Notes under the pieces: model-generated
The model's database searches: none
Seen by the model: the letters and a program-made list of their open reading frames with translations, nothing else
What the model was told of the DNA's origin: nothing
Made by a program: the position numbers and the translations under genes
Part shown: positions 52,462 through 63,785 of the stretch, piece after piece
How the letters are laid out: every line of letters starts with the position of its first letter
Position numbering within the stretch: the stretch's first letter is position 1
Source: Rhizobiaceae bacterium
GTDB lineage: Bacteria > Pseudomonadota > Alphaproteobacteria > Rhizobiales > Rhizobiaceae
Assembly: GCA_019635695.1 (NCBI GenBank)
Contig: JAHBYZ010000007.1
Span: 62,001-126,000 of the forward strand
DNA: 64,000 nucleotides
Direction of reading: 5' to 3'

Positions 52462-54042
52462 ATGCCTAGCACAATGTCACTGCGCCTCGGCATGGCCGGC
52501 GTCGCCGCTGCCGTCCTGATGTCGCAGGGCGCATTCGCGCAGGAGACCCCGAAACGCGGCGGCGTGTTTCGCCATGCCGTAGAGTCGGAATCGAACACCT
52601 ACGACTGCCACGCCACAGCGACCTCGTTCTCGCTGCAGGTGCTGGCGCCCCACTATGACACGCTGCTGCGCTTCGACCCGATGGACTACACCAAGGTCAT
52701 CGGCGGTCTGGCCGAGAGCTGGGAGCAGTCGGACGACGGCCTGAAGTACACCTTCAAGCTGCACCAGGGCGTCAAGTTCCACGACGGCTCGGACTTCGAT
52801 TCCAAGGACATCCAGGCGACGTTCGACCGCATCCGCAAGCCGCCGGAGGGCATCGTCTCTTCGCGCCAGGGCCAGTGGCAGAACATCGACACCATCGAGA
52901 CGCCTGACGCCAACACTGTGGTGTTCACGCTGAAGAACCCGAACCCGGCGCAGGAACTCCTGTTTGCCAATCCGTGGAACTGCGTCTACTCGGCCGAGAA
53001 GCTGGCCGAGAACCCGAACTATCCGGCGACGGAAGTCATGGGCACGGGACCGTTCGTGTTCGTCGAGAACATCAAGGGCTCGACCTGGACCGCCAAGCGC
53101 AACGAGAACTATTTCATCAAGGACAAGCCGTATCTCGACGGCATCGAGGTCAACTTCATCGGCGGCCCCGGCATCATCAACGCGCTGGCCGGCAACCAGG
53201 TCGACGCGGCGCTGTTCTCCGTCGTCGGCGCGGACCAGGACAAGCTGAAGGCCCTCAATCCGGACATCGTGTTCCAGAACGGCCCCTTCACCATCACCAA
53301 CTTCATCACCTTCAACATGACCAAGGCGCCCTTCAACGATCCGAAGGTGCGCAAGGCCCTCAACATGGCGATCAGCCGCGCCGAGGGTGAGCAGGTGCTG
53401 CCGAAGATCTCGCCGCTCACCGGCCACGGTTCGATCCTCTTCCCGCGCGGCTCGATCGCCGATCGCACGCCGGAGGAGATCGAGAAGCTGCCGGGCATGA
53501 GCAACGACATCGAGGCTCAGCGCGCCGAGGCCAAGAAGCTGCTGGAGGAGGCCGGGGTAGCCGGCATGAAGTTCACGCTGGTGAACCGCACCATCCGCCA
53601 GCCATGGGAGCCGCTCGGTCTGTTCTTCCTCGACCAGTGGCGCAAGGCTGGCCTCAATGTCGACCAGGTCGCGCTCGAGACGCCGCAGTACTTCGCGGCT
53701 CTGCAGAGCAAGAACTTCGACGTGGCCATCGACTTCAACAACACCGTCTCGGTCGACCCGAACGAGGTGCTGGTGAAGTTCCTGCCCGGCAGCCCGAACA
53801 ACTACTCTGGCCTTGAGGATCCGAAGATCCGCGAGATGTTCCAGGCGCAGATCAAGGCCACCGGGGACGAGCGTGCAAAGATCGTGAAGCAGATCGAGGA
53901 ATACTACCTCGACAACGGCTACGTCATCCCCGGCTTCGAGTCGAAGCGCGGCGTGGCGCTGCACAAGGACGTGAAGGGCTGGAAGCTGCCTTCCTCGACG
54001 GTGCTCAACCTGCAGCTCGATACCGTCTGGCTCGACCGCTGA
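52462..54042 (+). CDS. dipeptide-type ABC transporter substrate-binding protein (SBP_bac_5)
   Basis: 526 aa; the ATG at 52462 follows GGAGGAGAAG. The signal peptide (residues 1-28: SLRLGMAGVAAAVLMSQGAFA-QE) precedes PKRGGVFRHAVESESNTYDCH. LAESWEQSDDGLKYTFKLHQGVKFHDGSDFDSKDI (about 80-115) is the SBP_bac_5 signature, and VMGTGPFVFVENIKGSTW and FITFNMTKAPFNDPKVRKALNMAI follow. It is transcribed away from the permease/ATPase unit and ends at a strong hairpin (54062-54087). It delivers the ligand of the DppBC/DF importer. Confidence 0.92.
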   Translation: MPSTMSLRLGMAGVAAAVLMSQGAFAQETPKRGGVFRHAVESESNTYDCHATATSFSLQVLAPHYDTLLRFDPMDYTKVIGGLAESWEQSDDGLKYTFKLHQGVKFHDGSDFDSKDIQATFDRIRKPPEGIVSSRQGQWQNIDTIETPDANTVVFTLKNPNPAQELLFANPWNCVYSAEKLAENPNYPATEVMGTGPFVFVENIKGSTWTAKRNENYFIKDKPYLDGIEVNFIGGPGIINALAGNQVDAALFSVVGADQDKLKALNPDIVFQNGPFTITNFITFNMTKAPFNDPKVRKALNMAISRAEGEQVLPKISPLTGHGSILFPRGSIADRTPEEIEKLPGMSNDIEAQRAEAKKLLEEAGVAGMKFTLVNRTIRQPWEPLGLFFLDQWRKAGLNVDQVALETPQYFAALQSKNFDVAIDFNNTVSVDPNEVLVKFLPGSPNNYSGLEDPKIREMFQAQIKATGDERAKIVKQIEEYYLDNGYVIPGFESKRGVALHKDVKGWKLPSSTVLNLQLDTVWLDR

Positions 54043-54061
54043 GCCGGTTCACCTGAAAATC

Positions 54062-54087
54062 AAAAGGCCGCCTTCGGGCGGCCTTTT
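54062..54087. terminator. bidirectional intrinsic terminator
   Basis: AAAAGGCCGCC-TTCG-GGCGGCCTTTT is a perfect 11-bp stem with a UUCG-type loop and T/A runs on both sides, between convergent genes ending at 54042 and 54108. Confidence 0.9.
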
Positions 54088-54107
54088 CGTTTGGGCAGGT
54101 AGGAAAC

Positions 54108-55091
54108 CTACAGCGCAAAAATCTTCCGCGCGTTGTCCTCGCGGATCGCCTTGGCGGTCTTAGCATCGAGCGCGTTGACCCGGTGCAGCACGCCCTTCAT
54201 GTCGCCGATCGTGTGCGGGAAGTCGGACCCGTACATCACCTTGTCGGCGCCGCCGATGTCGATGCACATCTGCAGCGCCTCCATGCGGTAAGCGATGGCG
54301 TCGTACCAGATCTCGCGCAGGTATTCGCTCGGCCGCCGCTGGATCTTCACCCGCGCTGCCTTGAGCTGTTCGTGGATGCGGTCGAGCCGGCCGGCGACGT
54401 AGGGCAGCGTGCCGCCGGCATGGCTGGCGATGATCTTCAGCCTGCGGTGGCGGTCGAAGAAGCCGTCGAAGATCATGCGGCTGATCGCCAGCGTCGTATC
54501 CATCATGAAGCCGACCGACGAAGCCAGCATGAACTCGTCCAGCGCCATCGCCACACTGCCGGGCGGCGTCGAGGGGTGCACCAGCACCGGAAGCGCGCGC
54601 TCGTCGATCGCCTTCCAGATGGGCGCGAAGGCCGGCTCGGTCAGGTGCCGCTCGTGAATGTTGGCGATCACCATGACGCCGACAGCGCCGGTCTTGCAGG
54701 CGCGGTCGAGTTCGGCGACCGCGGCGTCCGGATACTCCCATGGCAGCGAGGCCAGCCAGCGTATGCGGTCGGGATAACGCCGTTGGCCCTCGGCCATCTC
54801 GTCGTTGACCATGCGCGCAGCGCGCGTCGACACCGACTCGTCGCCGAAATAGGCGTTGGGCGAAGTCAGCGACACGATGGCGATGTCGACGCCCGCCTCG
54901 TCCATCGCCTTGACGCGCAGGTCGTAGTCGAAATGCGCCGGATGCGGCGTGAGGAACTGCGCACCGTTGGAAAACACGCATTCGCGCCCGTCCGGCCCGT
55001 GGCCGAGCGCATATTGCGGCGCTCCATGCTCGCGCAGGAGCTCCCACCAGCCGCGGCCGAGCATATGGGTGTGTACGTCGATGACTGTCAT
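54108..55091 (-). CDS. amidohydrolase-2 family protein (ACMSD-like)
   Basis: 327 aa. IDVHTHML at residues 4-11 gives the HxH metal motif of aminocarboxymuconate-semialdehyde decarboxylase-type proteins, unlike the EEAF pair at 45940 and 47125. LPVLVHPSTPPG, IIASHAGGTLPYVAGRLDRI and KVMYGSDFPHTIGD supply the other metal residues. It is probably a Zn-dependent decarboxylase or hydrolase of an aromatic or ring-fission acid. It is monocistronic, with a strong TTAA-type operator 33 bp upstream, so it belongs to the second regulon. Confidence 0.87.
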   Translation of the reverse strand: MTVIDVHTHMLGRGWWELLREHGAPQYALGHGPDGRECVFSNGAQFLTPHPAHFDYDLRVKAMDEAGVDIAIVSLTSPNAYFGDESVSTRAARMVNDEMAEGQRRYPDRIRWLASLPWEYPDAAVAELDRACKTGAVGVMVIANIHERHLTEPAFAPIWKAIDERALPVLVHPSTPPGSVAMALDEFMLASSVGFMMDTTLAISRMIFDGFFDRHRRLKIIASHAGGTLPYVAGRLDRIHEQLKAARVKIQRRPSEYLREIWYDAIAYRMEALQMCIDIGGADKVMYGSDFPHTIGDMKGVLHRVNALDAKTAKAIREDNARKIFAL

Positions 55092-55123
55092 TTCGCCTCC
55101 CGCGCACCTCGGCGCGGGATTTA

Positions 55124-55137
55124 GTTAACGCATTAAT
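55124..55137 (-). promoter_or_regulatory. TTAA-CNNA-TTAA operator, amidohydrolase gene
   Basis: GTTAACGCATTAAT on the plus strand, centred about 40 bp before the amidohydrolase start at 55091; one of the best copies of the motif. Confidence 0.65.
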
Positions 55138-55155
55138 CTTTTGCGCTCAACCGCG

Positions 55156-56037
55156 TCAGCGCACCGCCTCCAGCACCCGCCACAACCCGCGGGCGGCTAC
55201 ATCCTCGCGCGCAATTCGGCAAGACAGGCCAAGCTGGCGCAACGCCTGCGCATAGCGTTCGCCCAGCAGCCTGGCGCCGACGATTTCTATGGGGCCCGCC
55301 GGCGCGCCGAACGCCGCGATGCCTTCGCGAATCTCGTTGCCGACAAGCAGACCGGAAAGGTAGGCGGCGACGTCGCCCGCCCGCATCGAGGCCGTCAGTA
55401 CGCCGGCCCGCGCGCCGAACAGATCGGAGACGGGTGTTGCCGATGCGTGCCCACGCTCCGCGCCGGCGACAAACGCGGCTTCGGAGAAATCGACGCCCTC
55501 CGCGATGCGGCCTATCAGCGAATGGGCGAGCAGGAGTTCGTACAGCTCGCCGGTCATGCAGGTTCGGAAGCTCTCGATCCGGCCCTGCCGCAGCAGCACC
55601 CACTTCGAGTGCGTGCCCGGCATCACGACGATCCGTTCGCGATCGCCGGCCGGATCGAGCCCCAGAAGCTGCGTCTCCTCGCCGCGCATGACGTCCGGCT
55701 CCGGTCCGCGCCGGCACAGGCCGGGCACGAAGACCAGTTCTGCATCTGCGACCCGCCGCGTGAGCAAGGACTTGCTCAGATCCTCCAGCCTGGCGGGGCA
55801 ATCGACATAGGGCGTCTCAACCCAGCCGTTGCGGCTGGTGACCATGCCGGACAGCGCGACCTTGCTGCCGGGAAGCAGCCAGCCCGCCAGAAACTCCCTT
55901 AGAACGGCCTCGAAATCGCCGGCCGTGACGAAACGGATGCCGCGCCTGTCGCTGCGCTGCTCTGCCACGGTACCGTCCCGCGCGTAAAGATAGGCGCGCA
56001 GGCTGGTCGAGCCCCAGTCCACACCGATGCGGTTCAC
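55156..56037 (-). CDS. dgoK: 2-dehydro-3-deoxygalactonokinase (DgoK-like)
   Basis: 293 aa from a GTG at 56037 with GGGGGAG upstream; this places IGVDWGSTSLRAYL, the phosphate-1 motif of the ASKHA kinase fold, at the N-terminus. ALSGMVTSRNGWVETPY, VVMPGTHSKWVLL and the ISGLLVGNEI-like segment YLSGLLVGNEIREG match the 2-keto-3-deoxygalactonate kinase family. The usual partner, a KDPG/KDPGal aldolase, is not adjacent. It may phosphorylate 2-keto-3-deoxy sugar acids; its place beside the second regulon may be accidental. Confidence 0.85.
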   Translation of the reverse strand: MNRIGVDWGSTSLRAYLYARDGTVAEQRSDRRGIRFVTAGDFEAVLREFLAGWLLPGSKVALSGMVTSRNGWVETPYVDCPARLEDLSKSLLTRRVADAELVFVPGLCRRGPEPDVMRGEETQLLGLDPAGDRERIVVMPGTHSKWVLLRQGRIESFRTCMTGELYELLLAHSLIGRIAEGVDFSEAAFVAGAERGHASATPVSDLFGARAGVLTASMRAGDVAAYLSGLLVGNEIREGIAAFGAPAGPIEIVGARLLGERYAQALRQLGLSCRIAREDVAARGLWRVLEAVR

Positions 56038-56133
56038 GCGTGCGCTCCCCCGAATTCCGCCAGCGGCGGCGAGGGTAAACATGGCAGAGAAGCACCACCA
56101 ACTGAAGAGACGGGGGCATTCCCCGCCATGCCG

Positions 56134-56610
56134 TCACTTGCCTTCGAAAGCCTTTCGCAGCGTCGGCAGGTCGAGCTTCTTCATCTTCATCATCGCCTGC
56201 ATGGCGCGCCCGGCCTTCACCGGATCCTTGTCGGTCACCATCTCGACAAAACCGACCGGAATCACCTGCCAGGAGAATCCGTAGCGGTCGACCACCCAGC
56301 CGCATGGCTGCTCCTGCCCGCCATCGCTGCTCAGCTTGTCCCAGATGGCGTCGACCTCCGCCTGGTCGTCGCAATAGAGATACATCGACACGGCCTGCGA
56401 GAACGGCTGCTGCGAGCCGCCGTTGAGGATGCTGAACTCCTGTCCGTTGAGGGTGAAGCGGGCGAGAAGCAGTTCGCCCCTGTTGCCCGGACCGGTATCG
56501 CCGTAGCGGCTGGCCTCGATCAGCTTCGCATTCGGGAAGGTGGAGAGGTAGAAATTCAGCGCCTCCTCGGCGCGCCCGTCGAACCAAAGGCAGGGAACGA
56601 TCGACTTCAT
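56134..56610 (-). CDS. PhnB-like VOC-family protein
   Basis: 158 aa. MKSIVPCLWFDGRAEEALNFYLSTFPNAKLIEASRYGD is the first half of the 3-demethylubiquinone-9 3-methyltransferase/PhnB domain (a glyoxalase-fold protein, not a real methyltransferase). FSILNGGSQQPFSQAVSMYLYCDDQAEVDAIWDKLSSDGGQEQPCGWVVDRYGFSWQVIP is the second half. Residues 135-158 form a basic helix (MQAMMKMKKLDLPTLRKAF). It is probably monocistronic between DgoK and pccR. Function unknown. Confidence 0.82.
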   Translation of the reverse strand: MKSIVPCLWFDGRAEEALNFYLSTFPNAKLIEASRYGDTGPGNRGELLLARFTLNGQEFSILNGGSQQPFSQAVSMYLYCDDQAEVDAIWDKLSSDGGQEQPCGWVVDRYGFSWQVIPVGFVEMVTDKDPVKAGRAMQAMMKMKKLDLPTLRKAFEGK

Positions 56611-56698
56611 GGCATTGTCCTCCTTGTCGTCACCCGCAAAGGACGATCGCGGAAACGCCGCCCCGACACTCCCGCTGCATTTCTTTGGCGGGCAGCTG

Positions 56699-58105
56699 CT
56701 ACGAGATCGCGTAAGGCACCACGCCGCGCCGGTTGTGGTTCACCGACAGCCTGCTCTTGAGCGGCGGCACGGCGCGCTGCGCGCAGTTCGCCCGCTCGCA
56801 GATGCGGCATGAAATGCCGATCGGCTCGAAGGCGGCGCGGCTGGTGATGTCCAGCCCGTCGGCATAGACGAAATCGGCAGCGTAGGAGATTTCGCAGCCG
56901 AGCGCGATCGCGTAGCGCCGCTGCGCCGCGTTGAAGCCGCCGCCGCCCTTCGCCAGTTCGGTCGCCACGCAGAGATAGCGCACGCCGTCCGGCGTTTCCG
57001 CCAGCTGGCGGATGATGCGGCCCGGCGTCTCGAAAGCCTGGTGCACGTTCCAAAGCGGGCAGGCCGCGCCGAAGCGGGCGAACTGCAGCTTCGCCGCGCT
57101 GTGGCGCTTGGTGATGTTTCCGGCGCGGTCGATGCGCGCGAAGAACACCGGCACGCCCTTCAGGCCCGGCCGCTGCAAGGTCGACAGGCGGTGGGCCACC
57201 TGCTCGACGCTGGCGCCGAAGCGCGCGGCGAGCAGTTCGAGGTCGTGGCGCAGTTCCTTCGCGGCGGCGAGAAAGGCCGCGTAAGGCAGCACCAGTGCGC
57301 CGGCGAAATAATTCTGCAGCCCGATGCGGCATATCTCCACCGCTTCCGCCGTGCGGAACTCGGCCCGGCGCGCAATCGCGGCGATCTCCGCCTCCGCCTC
57401 CAGTGCCGCGACCTGAAACGCCATCTGGAAGTTGCGCGTGGCCGACGGTGCATAGGCGCCCAGGAACAGCGCACGCGACACCGGCTCGAAGCGCCGCACG
57501 ATTTCCTCCGCGGCGCCGGCCCGCAGCACGCGCACGCCATGCGCCTTCTCCAGATGCGCAGCCAACGCCGCGCCCGCCTCGCGTTCCGGTAGGCCAAGGC
57601 GGGCGGCCAGCTTCTCGGCCGCCACGTCCAGTTCGTGGATGTAGTTGTCGACGAAGTGGAAGAAGTCGCGTACCTCCTCCCACGGGCTCGGTTCTCCCAC
57701 TGCGCCGCCCAGCCGGTCGTCCAGCCCCGCGAGCTGTTCCGAATTGCGCCGGTAGGCCTGGTGCGCGGCGATCAGCGCGTGGGCGAAGCCCGGCGCGTTC
57801 TGCGTCACCAGCTTCAGCTCCTGCAGGCTTGGCGACCATGCGTCGAACAGCGGATCGGCCAGCGCCTCCGACAGCGCGGACAACAGGCGGTCGCCGTCGC
57901 CTTGCGCGATCGAGGCGATGTCGATCTGGAATTTCTCCGCCAGCGCCAGCAGCACAGCCGCCGAGACGGGCCGCTGATTGTTCTCGATCTGGTTCAGATA
58001 GCTGGTCGAGATGCCGAGACGCTCGGCAAAGGCGGCCTGCGTCGCCTTGCTCGTTTCACGCAGTTCGCGCACCTTGCGGCCGATGAATAGCTTGCCCGTC
58101 GCCAT
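56699..58105 (-). CDS. pccR: PccR, ScfR/RamB-type regulator of propionyl-CoA metabolism
   Basis: 468 aa. An N-terminal XRE helix-turn-helix (residues 8-62: FIGRKVRELRETSKATQAAFAERLGISTSYLNQIENNQRPVS) is followed by a long helical domain of the ScfR family and a C-terminal part with a Cys cluster CRICERANC (about 441-449) that may bind a metal. Proteins of this type (PccR of Rhodobacter, RamB, MccR) sense propionate or acetate metabolites and regulate pccB/pccA, glyoxylate or methylcitrate genes. It is divergent from pccB; tandem TTCGCAA repeats overlap its start codon, which points to autoregulation. Confidence 0.9.
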   Translation of the reverse strand: MATGKLFIGRKVRELRETSKATQAAFAERLGISTSYLNQIENNQRPVSAAVLLALAEKFQIDIASIAQGDGDRLLSALSEALADPLFDAWSPSLQELKLVTQNAPGFAHALIAAHQAYRRNSEQLAGLDDRLGGAVGEPSPWEEVRDFFHFVDNYIHELDVAAEKLAARLGLPEREAGAALAAHLEKAHGVRVLRAGAAEEIVRRFEPVSRALFLGAYAPSATRNFQMAFQVAALEAEAEIAAIARRAEFRTAEAVEICRIGLQNYFAGALVLPYAAFLAAAKELRHDLELLAARFGASVEQVAHRLSTLQRPGLKGVPVFFARIDRAGNITKRHSAAKLQFARFGAACPLWNVHQAFETPGRIIRQLAETPDGVRYLCVATELAKGGGGFNAAQRRYAIALGCEISYAADFVYADGLDITSRAAFEPIGISCRICERANCAQRAVPPLKSRLSVNHNRRGVVPYAIS

Positions 58106-58106
58106 G

Positions 58107-58128
58107 TTCGCAATTTCGCAATTCGCAG
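58107..58128. promoter_or_regulatory. tandem TTCGCAA repeats, probable PccR site
   Basis: Three near-copies (TTCGCAA, TTTCGCAA, TTCGCAG) in 22 bp begin within 2 bp of the pccR start codon. ScfR-family regulators bind TTTGCAAA-like repeats. The spacing to pccB is about 150 bp. Confidence 0.6.
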
Positions 58129-58264
58129 AGTGTGGATTTGTACATTATGCATGCGTGCGCGATCAAAGCTTTTCTCGAACCGCCGGCAGCGCTAGACGCG
58201 CGGGATTCCGGCTAGGCTGGGGGAACCGTATGACGAACGACTTCTACGCACAGGACGCAACCCG

Positions 58265-59800
58265 ATGAGCCGCGCGGTTCTGGAACAGCTCGAAACCCGC
58301 CGCGAGCAGGCCCGCCTCGGCGGCGGCTTGAAGCGCATCGAGGCGCAGCACGCCAAGGGCAAGCTCACCGCCCGCGAGCGCATCGACATCCTGCTCGACG
58401 AAGGCTCGTTCGAGGAATTCGACATGTATGTCGCGCACCGCGCGACCGATTTCGGCATGGCGAGCCAGAAATATCCGGGCGACGGAGTCGTCACCGGCTG
58501 GGGCACCATCAACGGCCGCCAGGTCTACGTCTTCTCGCAGGATTTCACCGTGCTCGGCGGCTCTCTGTCCGAGACCCACGCGCAGAAGATCTGCAAGATC
58601 ATGCAGATGGCCATGCGCAACGGCGCACCCGTGATCGGCCTCAACGACAGCGGCGGCGCGCGCATTCAGGAGGGCGTCGCCTCGCTCGCCGGCTACGCCG
58701 ACGTGTTCAAGCTCAACACGGACGCCTCCGGTGTCGTGCCGCAGATCAGCGTCATAATGGGGCCGTGCGCGGGCGGCGCGGTCTATTCGCCGGCCATGAC
58801 CGACTTCATCTTCATGGTGCGCGACAGTTCCTACATGTTCGTCACCGGCCCGGACGTGGTGAAAACCGTCACAAACGAGATCGTCACGGCGGAAGAACTC
58901 GGTGGCGCCGGCACGCACACGAAGAAATCCTCCGTCGCCGACGGCGGCTACGACAACGACGTCGAGGCGCTGGAAGCGGTGCGCGAACTGTTCGATTTCC
59001 TGCCGCTCAGCAATCGCGAGAAGCCACCCGTGCGGCCGTTCTACGACGATCCGGCGCGCATCGAGAAGCGCCTCGACACTCTGATCCCTGACAGCGCCAA
59101 CAAGCCCTACGACATGAAGGAGCTGATCCACGCGCTGGGCGACGAAGGCGAATTCTTCGAGATTCAGGAGGCTTTCGCCCGCAACATCATCACCGGCTTC
59201 ATCCGCATGGAGGGCCAGACGATCGGCGTCGTCGCCAACCAGCCGATGGTGCTCGCCGGCTGCCTCGACATCGATAGCTCGCGCAAGGCGGCGCGCTTCG
59301 TACGCTTCTGCGACGCCTTCAACATCCCGCTGCTGACGCTGGTCGACGTGCCGGGCTTCCTGCCGGGCACCGCGCAGGAATATGGCGGCGTCATCAAGCA
59401 CGGCGCCAAGCTGCTCTTCGCCTACGCGCAGGCGACCGTGCCGATGGTCACGCTCATCACGCGAAAAGCCTATGGCGGCGCCTACGACGTCATGGCCTCC
59501 AAGCACATCGGCGCAGACGTGAACTATGCGTGGCCAACCGCCGAAATCGCGGTGATGGGCGCCAAGGGCGCGACCGAAATCCTCTACCGCTCCGAACTGG
59601 GCGACGCGGAGAAGATCGCCGCGCGCACCAAGGAATACGAGGAAAATTTCGCCAACCCGTTCAAGGCGGCCGAGCGCGGCTTCATCGACGAGGTCATCAT
59701 GCCGCATTCGTCGCGCCGCCGCATCGCACGCGCGTTCGCGGCATTGCGCTCGAAGAAGCAGGATGCGCCTTGGAAGAAGCACGACACGATCCCGCTATAG
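58265..59800 (+). CDS. pccB: propionyl-CoA carboxylase beta subunit (carboxyltransferase)
   Basis: 511 aa. [51 protein letters not shown] is the PccB start, followed by [38 protein letters not shown] (CoA site) and the C-terminal half with [51 protein letters not shown]. The biotin-dependent carboxyltransferase transfers CO2 from biotin on PccA to propionyl-CoA, giving (S)-methylmalonyl-CoA. It starts an operon with three unusual insertions before pccA. Confidence 0.96.
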   Translation: MSRAVLEQLETRREQARLGGGLKRIEAQHAKGKLTARERIDILLDEGSFEEFDMYVAHRATDFGMASQKYPGDGVVTGWGTINGRQVYVFSQDFTVLGGSLSETHAQKICKIMQMAMRNGAPVIGLNDSGGARIQEGVASLAGYADVFKLNTDASGVVPQISVIMGPCAGGAVYSPAMTDFIFMVRDSSYMFVTGPDVVKTVTNEIVTAEELGGAGTHTKKSSVADGGYDNDVEALEAVRELFDFLPLSNREKPPVRPFYDDPARIEKRLDTLIPDSANKPYDMKELIHALGDEGEFFEIQEAFARNIITGFIRMEGQTIGVVANQPMVLAGCLDIDSSRKAARFVRFCDAFNIPLLTLVDVPGFLPGTAQEYGGVIKHGAKLLFAYAQATVPMVTLITRKAYGGAYDVMASKHIGADVNYAWPTAEIAVMGAKGATEILYRSELGDAEKIAARTKEYEENFANPFKAAERGFIDEVIMPHSSRRRIARAFAALRSKKQDAPWKKHDTIPL

Positions 59801-59809
59801 GCGCGCGCG

Positions 59810-60388
59810 ATGCTGGACAGGCTCTACCGGCAGTGGACTTATGGCGGATTCCTCGCCGGTATCCTGCTGCTCGTGCTGACGCCGGTGTTTGCCGCTTCGT
59901 GGCCGGTGGCGCTGCTGGCGGTCTTCCTGCACCTGCCCGCCTATATGCTCCACCAGTATGAGGAGCACGACGCCAACCGCTTCGTGGACTACATGAACAG
60001 GACCGTCGGCCAAGGCGTCGAAGCCCTGACGCCGCCGGTCGTGTTCCTCGTCAACATTCCCGGTGTCTGGGGCATCAATGCCCTGTCCATCTGGCTCGCG
60101 GCCACCGTCTCGCTCGGCTACGGCCTGATCGGCATCTATCTGACGCTGGTCAACGCGCTGGTGCACATCGGACCGTCGGTGCGCCTGCGCAGCTACAACC
60201 CCGGACTGGCGACCGCGATCGTTCTTTTCCTGCCGCTGTCCGTCTGGTCGCTGATCGCACTGCAGGCCACCGGCGAGGCGTCGGTCTGGCATCACGCGCT
60301 CGGCCTCGGCGCCGCACTCCTGATCCATGCCGTGCTCATGCTACATGTCGTGTCGCGACGCCGAAGGCTGCAAATGAGGACCACATGA
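59810..60388 (+). CDS. HXXEE-domain membrane protein
   Basis: 192 aa, very hydrophobic, with about five membrane segments. The motif HQYEEH (residues about 48-53) is the HXXEE signature; a conserved NALVHIGPSV segment lies further on. The family is widespread and unassigned; the His/Glu pattern could bind a metal within the membrane. It lies 9 bp after pccB and overlaps the glutathione transferase start by ATGA, so it is in the pcc operon. Its possible role in propionyl-CoA metabolism is unknown. Confidence 0.82.
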   Translation: MLDRLYRQWTYGGFLAGILLLVLTPVFAASWPVALLAVFLHLPAYMLHQYEEHDANRFVDYMNRTVGQGVEALTPPVVFLVNIPGVWGINALSIWLAATVSLGYGLIGIYLTLVNALVHIGPSVRLRSYNPGLATAIVLFLPLSVWSLIALQATGEASVWHHALGLGAALLIHAVLMLHVVSRRRRLQMRTT

Positions 60389-61299
60389 CCGACACGACCA
60401 AATACCCGCCAGAGAAGAATTTCCCCGCCGGCTACGTGCCGCCGAAGGTGTGGATGTGGGATTCGGCGTCGGGCGGCGCCTTCGCCAGCATCAACCGTCC
60501 CATCGCCGGCCCTACCCACGAAAAGGAGCTGCCGGTCGGCAAGCATCCGCTGCAGCTTTATTCGCTGGGCACTCCCAACGGCGTGAAGGTCACCGTCATG
60601 CTGGAGGAGCTTCTGGCCGCCGGCCACAAGGAAGCCGAATACGATGCCTGGCTGATCACCATCGGCAAGGGCGACCAGTTCGGCTCGGGCTTCGTCGAGG
60701 TCAACCCGAACTCCAAGATCCCGGCGCTGCGCGACCACAAGCCCAAGGGCGGCGGCGCGCCGATCCGCGTGTTCGAGTCCGCCTCGATCCTGCTCTATCT
60801 CGCCGAGAAGTTTGGCGCTTTCCTGCCGACCGACATCCGCGGCCGAACGGAAGCGATGAACTGGCTGTTCTGGCAGATGGGTTCCGCGCCCTTCCTCGGC
60901 GGCGGCTTCGGCCATTTCTACGTCTACGCGCCGATGAAGATCGAATACGCCATCAACCGCTACGCGATGGAGGTGAAGCGGCAGATGGATGTGCTCGACC
61001 GGCATCTGGCCGACCACGAATACCTCGCCGGCAAGGACTACTCGATCGCCGACATGGCGGTGTGGCCGTGGTACGGGCGGCTGGCCGCCAGCGGCGCCTA
61101 TGAGGACGCCGGCTCCTTCCTCGAGGTCGACAAGTACGAAAACGTGCAGCGCTGGCGCAAGCTGATCGCCGCGCGCCCCGCAGCCGACCGCGGCTCGATG
61201 GTCAACCGCACCTTCGGCGACCCCGCCAAGCAGCTGCACGAACGCCACGACGCCAGCGATTTCGAGCTGCGCACGCAGGACAAGCTGGCGGGTGCATAG
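60385..61299 (+). CDS. yghU: YghU-type glutathione S-transferase
   Basis: 304 aa. The N-terminal extension (KYPPEKNFPAGYVPPKVWMWDSASGGAFASINRPIAGPTHEKELPVGKH) is distinctive of YghU/nu-class transferases, followed by a thioredoxin-like domain (HPLQLYSLGTPNGVKVTVMLEELLAAG, NSKIPALRDH, VFESASILLYLAEKFG) and an all-helical C-domain (YAINRYAMEVKRQMDVLDRHLADHEYLAGKDYSIADMAVWPWYGRL). Nu-class enzymes bind two glutathiones and have disulfide reductase or peroxidase activity. The presence in the pcc operon is seen in relatives but unexplained. Confidence 0.92.
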   Translation: MTDTTKYPPEKNFPAGYVPPKVWMWDSASGGAFASINRPIAGPTHEKELPVGKHPLQLYSLGTPNGVKVTVMLEELLAAGHKEAEYDAWLITIGKGDQFGSGFVEVNPNSKIPALRDHKPKGGGAPIRVFESASILLYLAEKFGAFLPTDIRGRTEAMNWLFWQMGSAPFLGGGFGHFYVYAPMKIEYAINRYAMEVKRQMDVLDRHLADHEYLAGKDYSIADMAVWPWYGRLAASGAYEDAGSFLEVDKYENVQRWRKLIAARPAADRGSMVNRTFGDPAKQLHERHDASDFELRTQDKLAGA

Positions 61300-61304
61300 G
61301 CGAC

Positions 61305-61682
61305 ATGGCCCGGCCACCCGAAATGACCAAGCACAGGGGTTTTCCGTCAGGAATGCCGGGCACCGGATATCAGTTCACCATTCGTCGGGCCAACCCCAAG
61401 GGCGTCACGCCGATCAAGGCGCTGCCGCGGAGGGCAAGGCCGGGTTCCGCGGAGTATATGGTGGACGCCGCCTTCCTGCATGCGCTCTGGCATCATTTCG
61501 GCGCCGAGCCCTTCGAGCGCGGCAATCTCGATGCCGGCCGGCTCAGCTACCTGTTCGGCCGGGAGGTCGTGCCGGCGGACAAGCAATTCGATCCGCAATC
61601 CTACGAGGCGCTGCTGCGGATAGACGAGACCACCGCACAGTCCAGCATGCCCGAGGCCTTTGAAGACGTGTTGGAGGTGTGA
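61305..61682 (+). CDS. small protein of unknown function in the pcc operon
   Basis: 125 aa; starts 5 bp after the transferase stop (an ATG at 61323 is the alternative). It has a basic N-terminal third (GTGYQFTIRRANPKGVTPIKALPRRARPG) and an acidic, helical C-terminal part (DAAFLHALWHHFGAEPFERGNLDAGRLSYLFGREV and FDPQSYEALLRIDETTAQSSMPEAFEDVLEV). No known domain is recognised. It is followed 81 bp later by pccA. Codon use resembles its neighbours. It may be a chaperone or adaptor for one of the operon products, but this is speculation. Confidence 0.75.
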   Translation: MARPPEMTKHRGFPSGMPGTGYQFTIRRANPKGVTPIKALPRRARPGSAEYMVDAAFLHALWHHFGAEPFERGNLDAGRLSYLFGREVVPADKQFDPQSYEALLRIDETTAQSSMPEAFEDVLEV

Positions 61683-61763
61683 TGATGACGCGCCTTTCCG
61701 ACCCGCGCCTTTCGTCACGACGCGATGTGCGTTGCATGGAACCGACAGAGAAAAACGCCTGAC

Positions 61764-63784
<2,021 letters not shown>

Positions 63785-63785
<1 letters not shown>

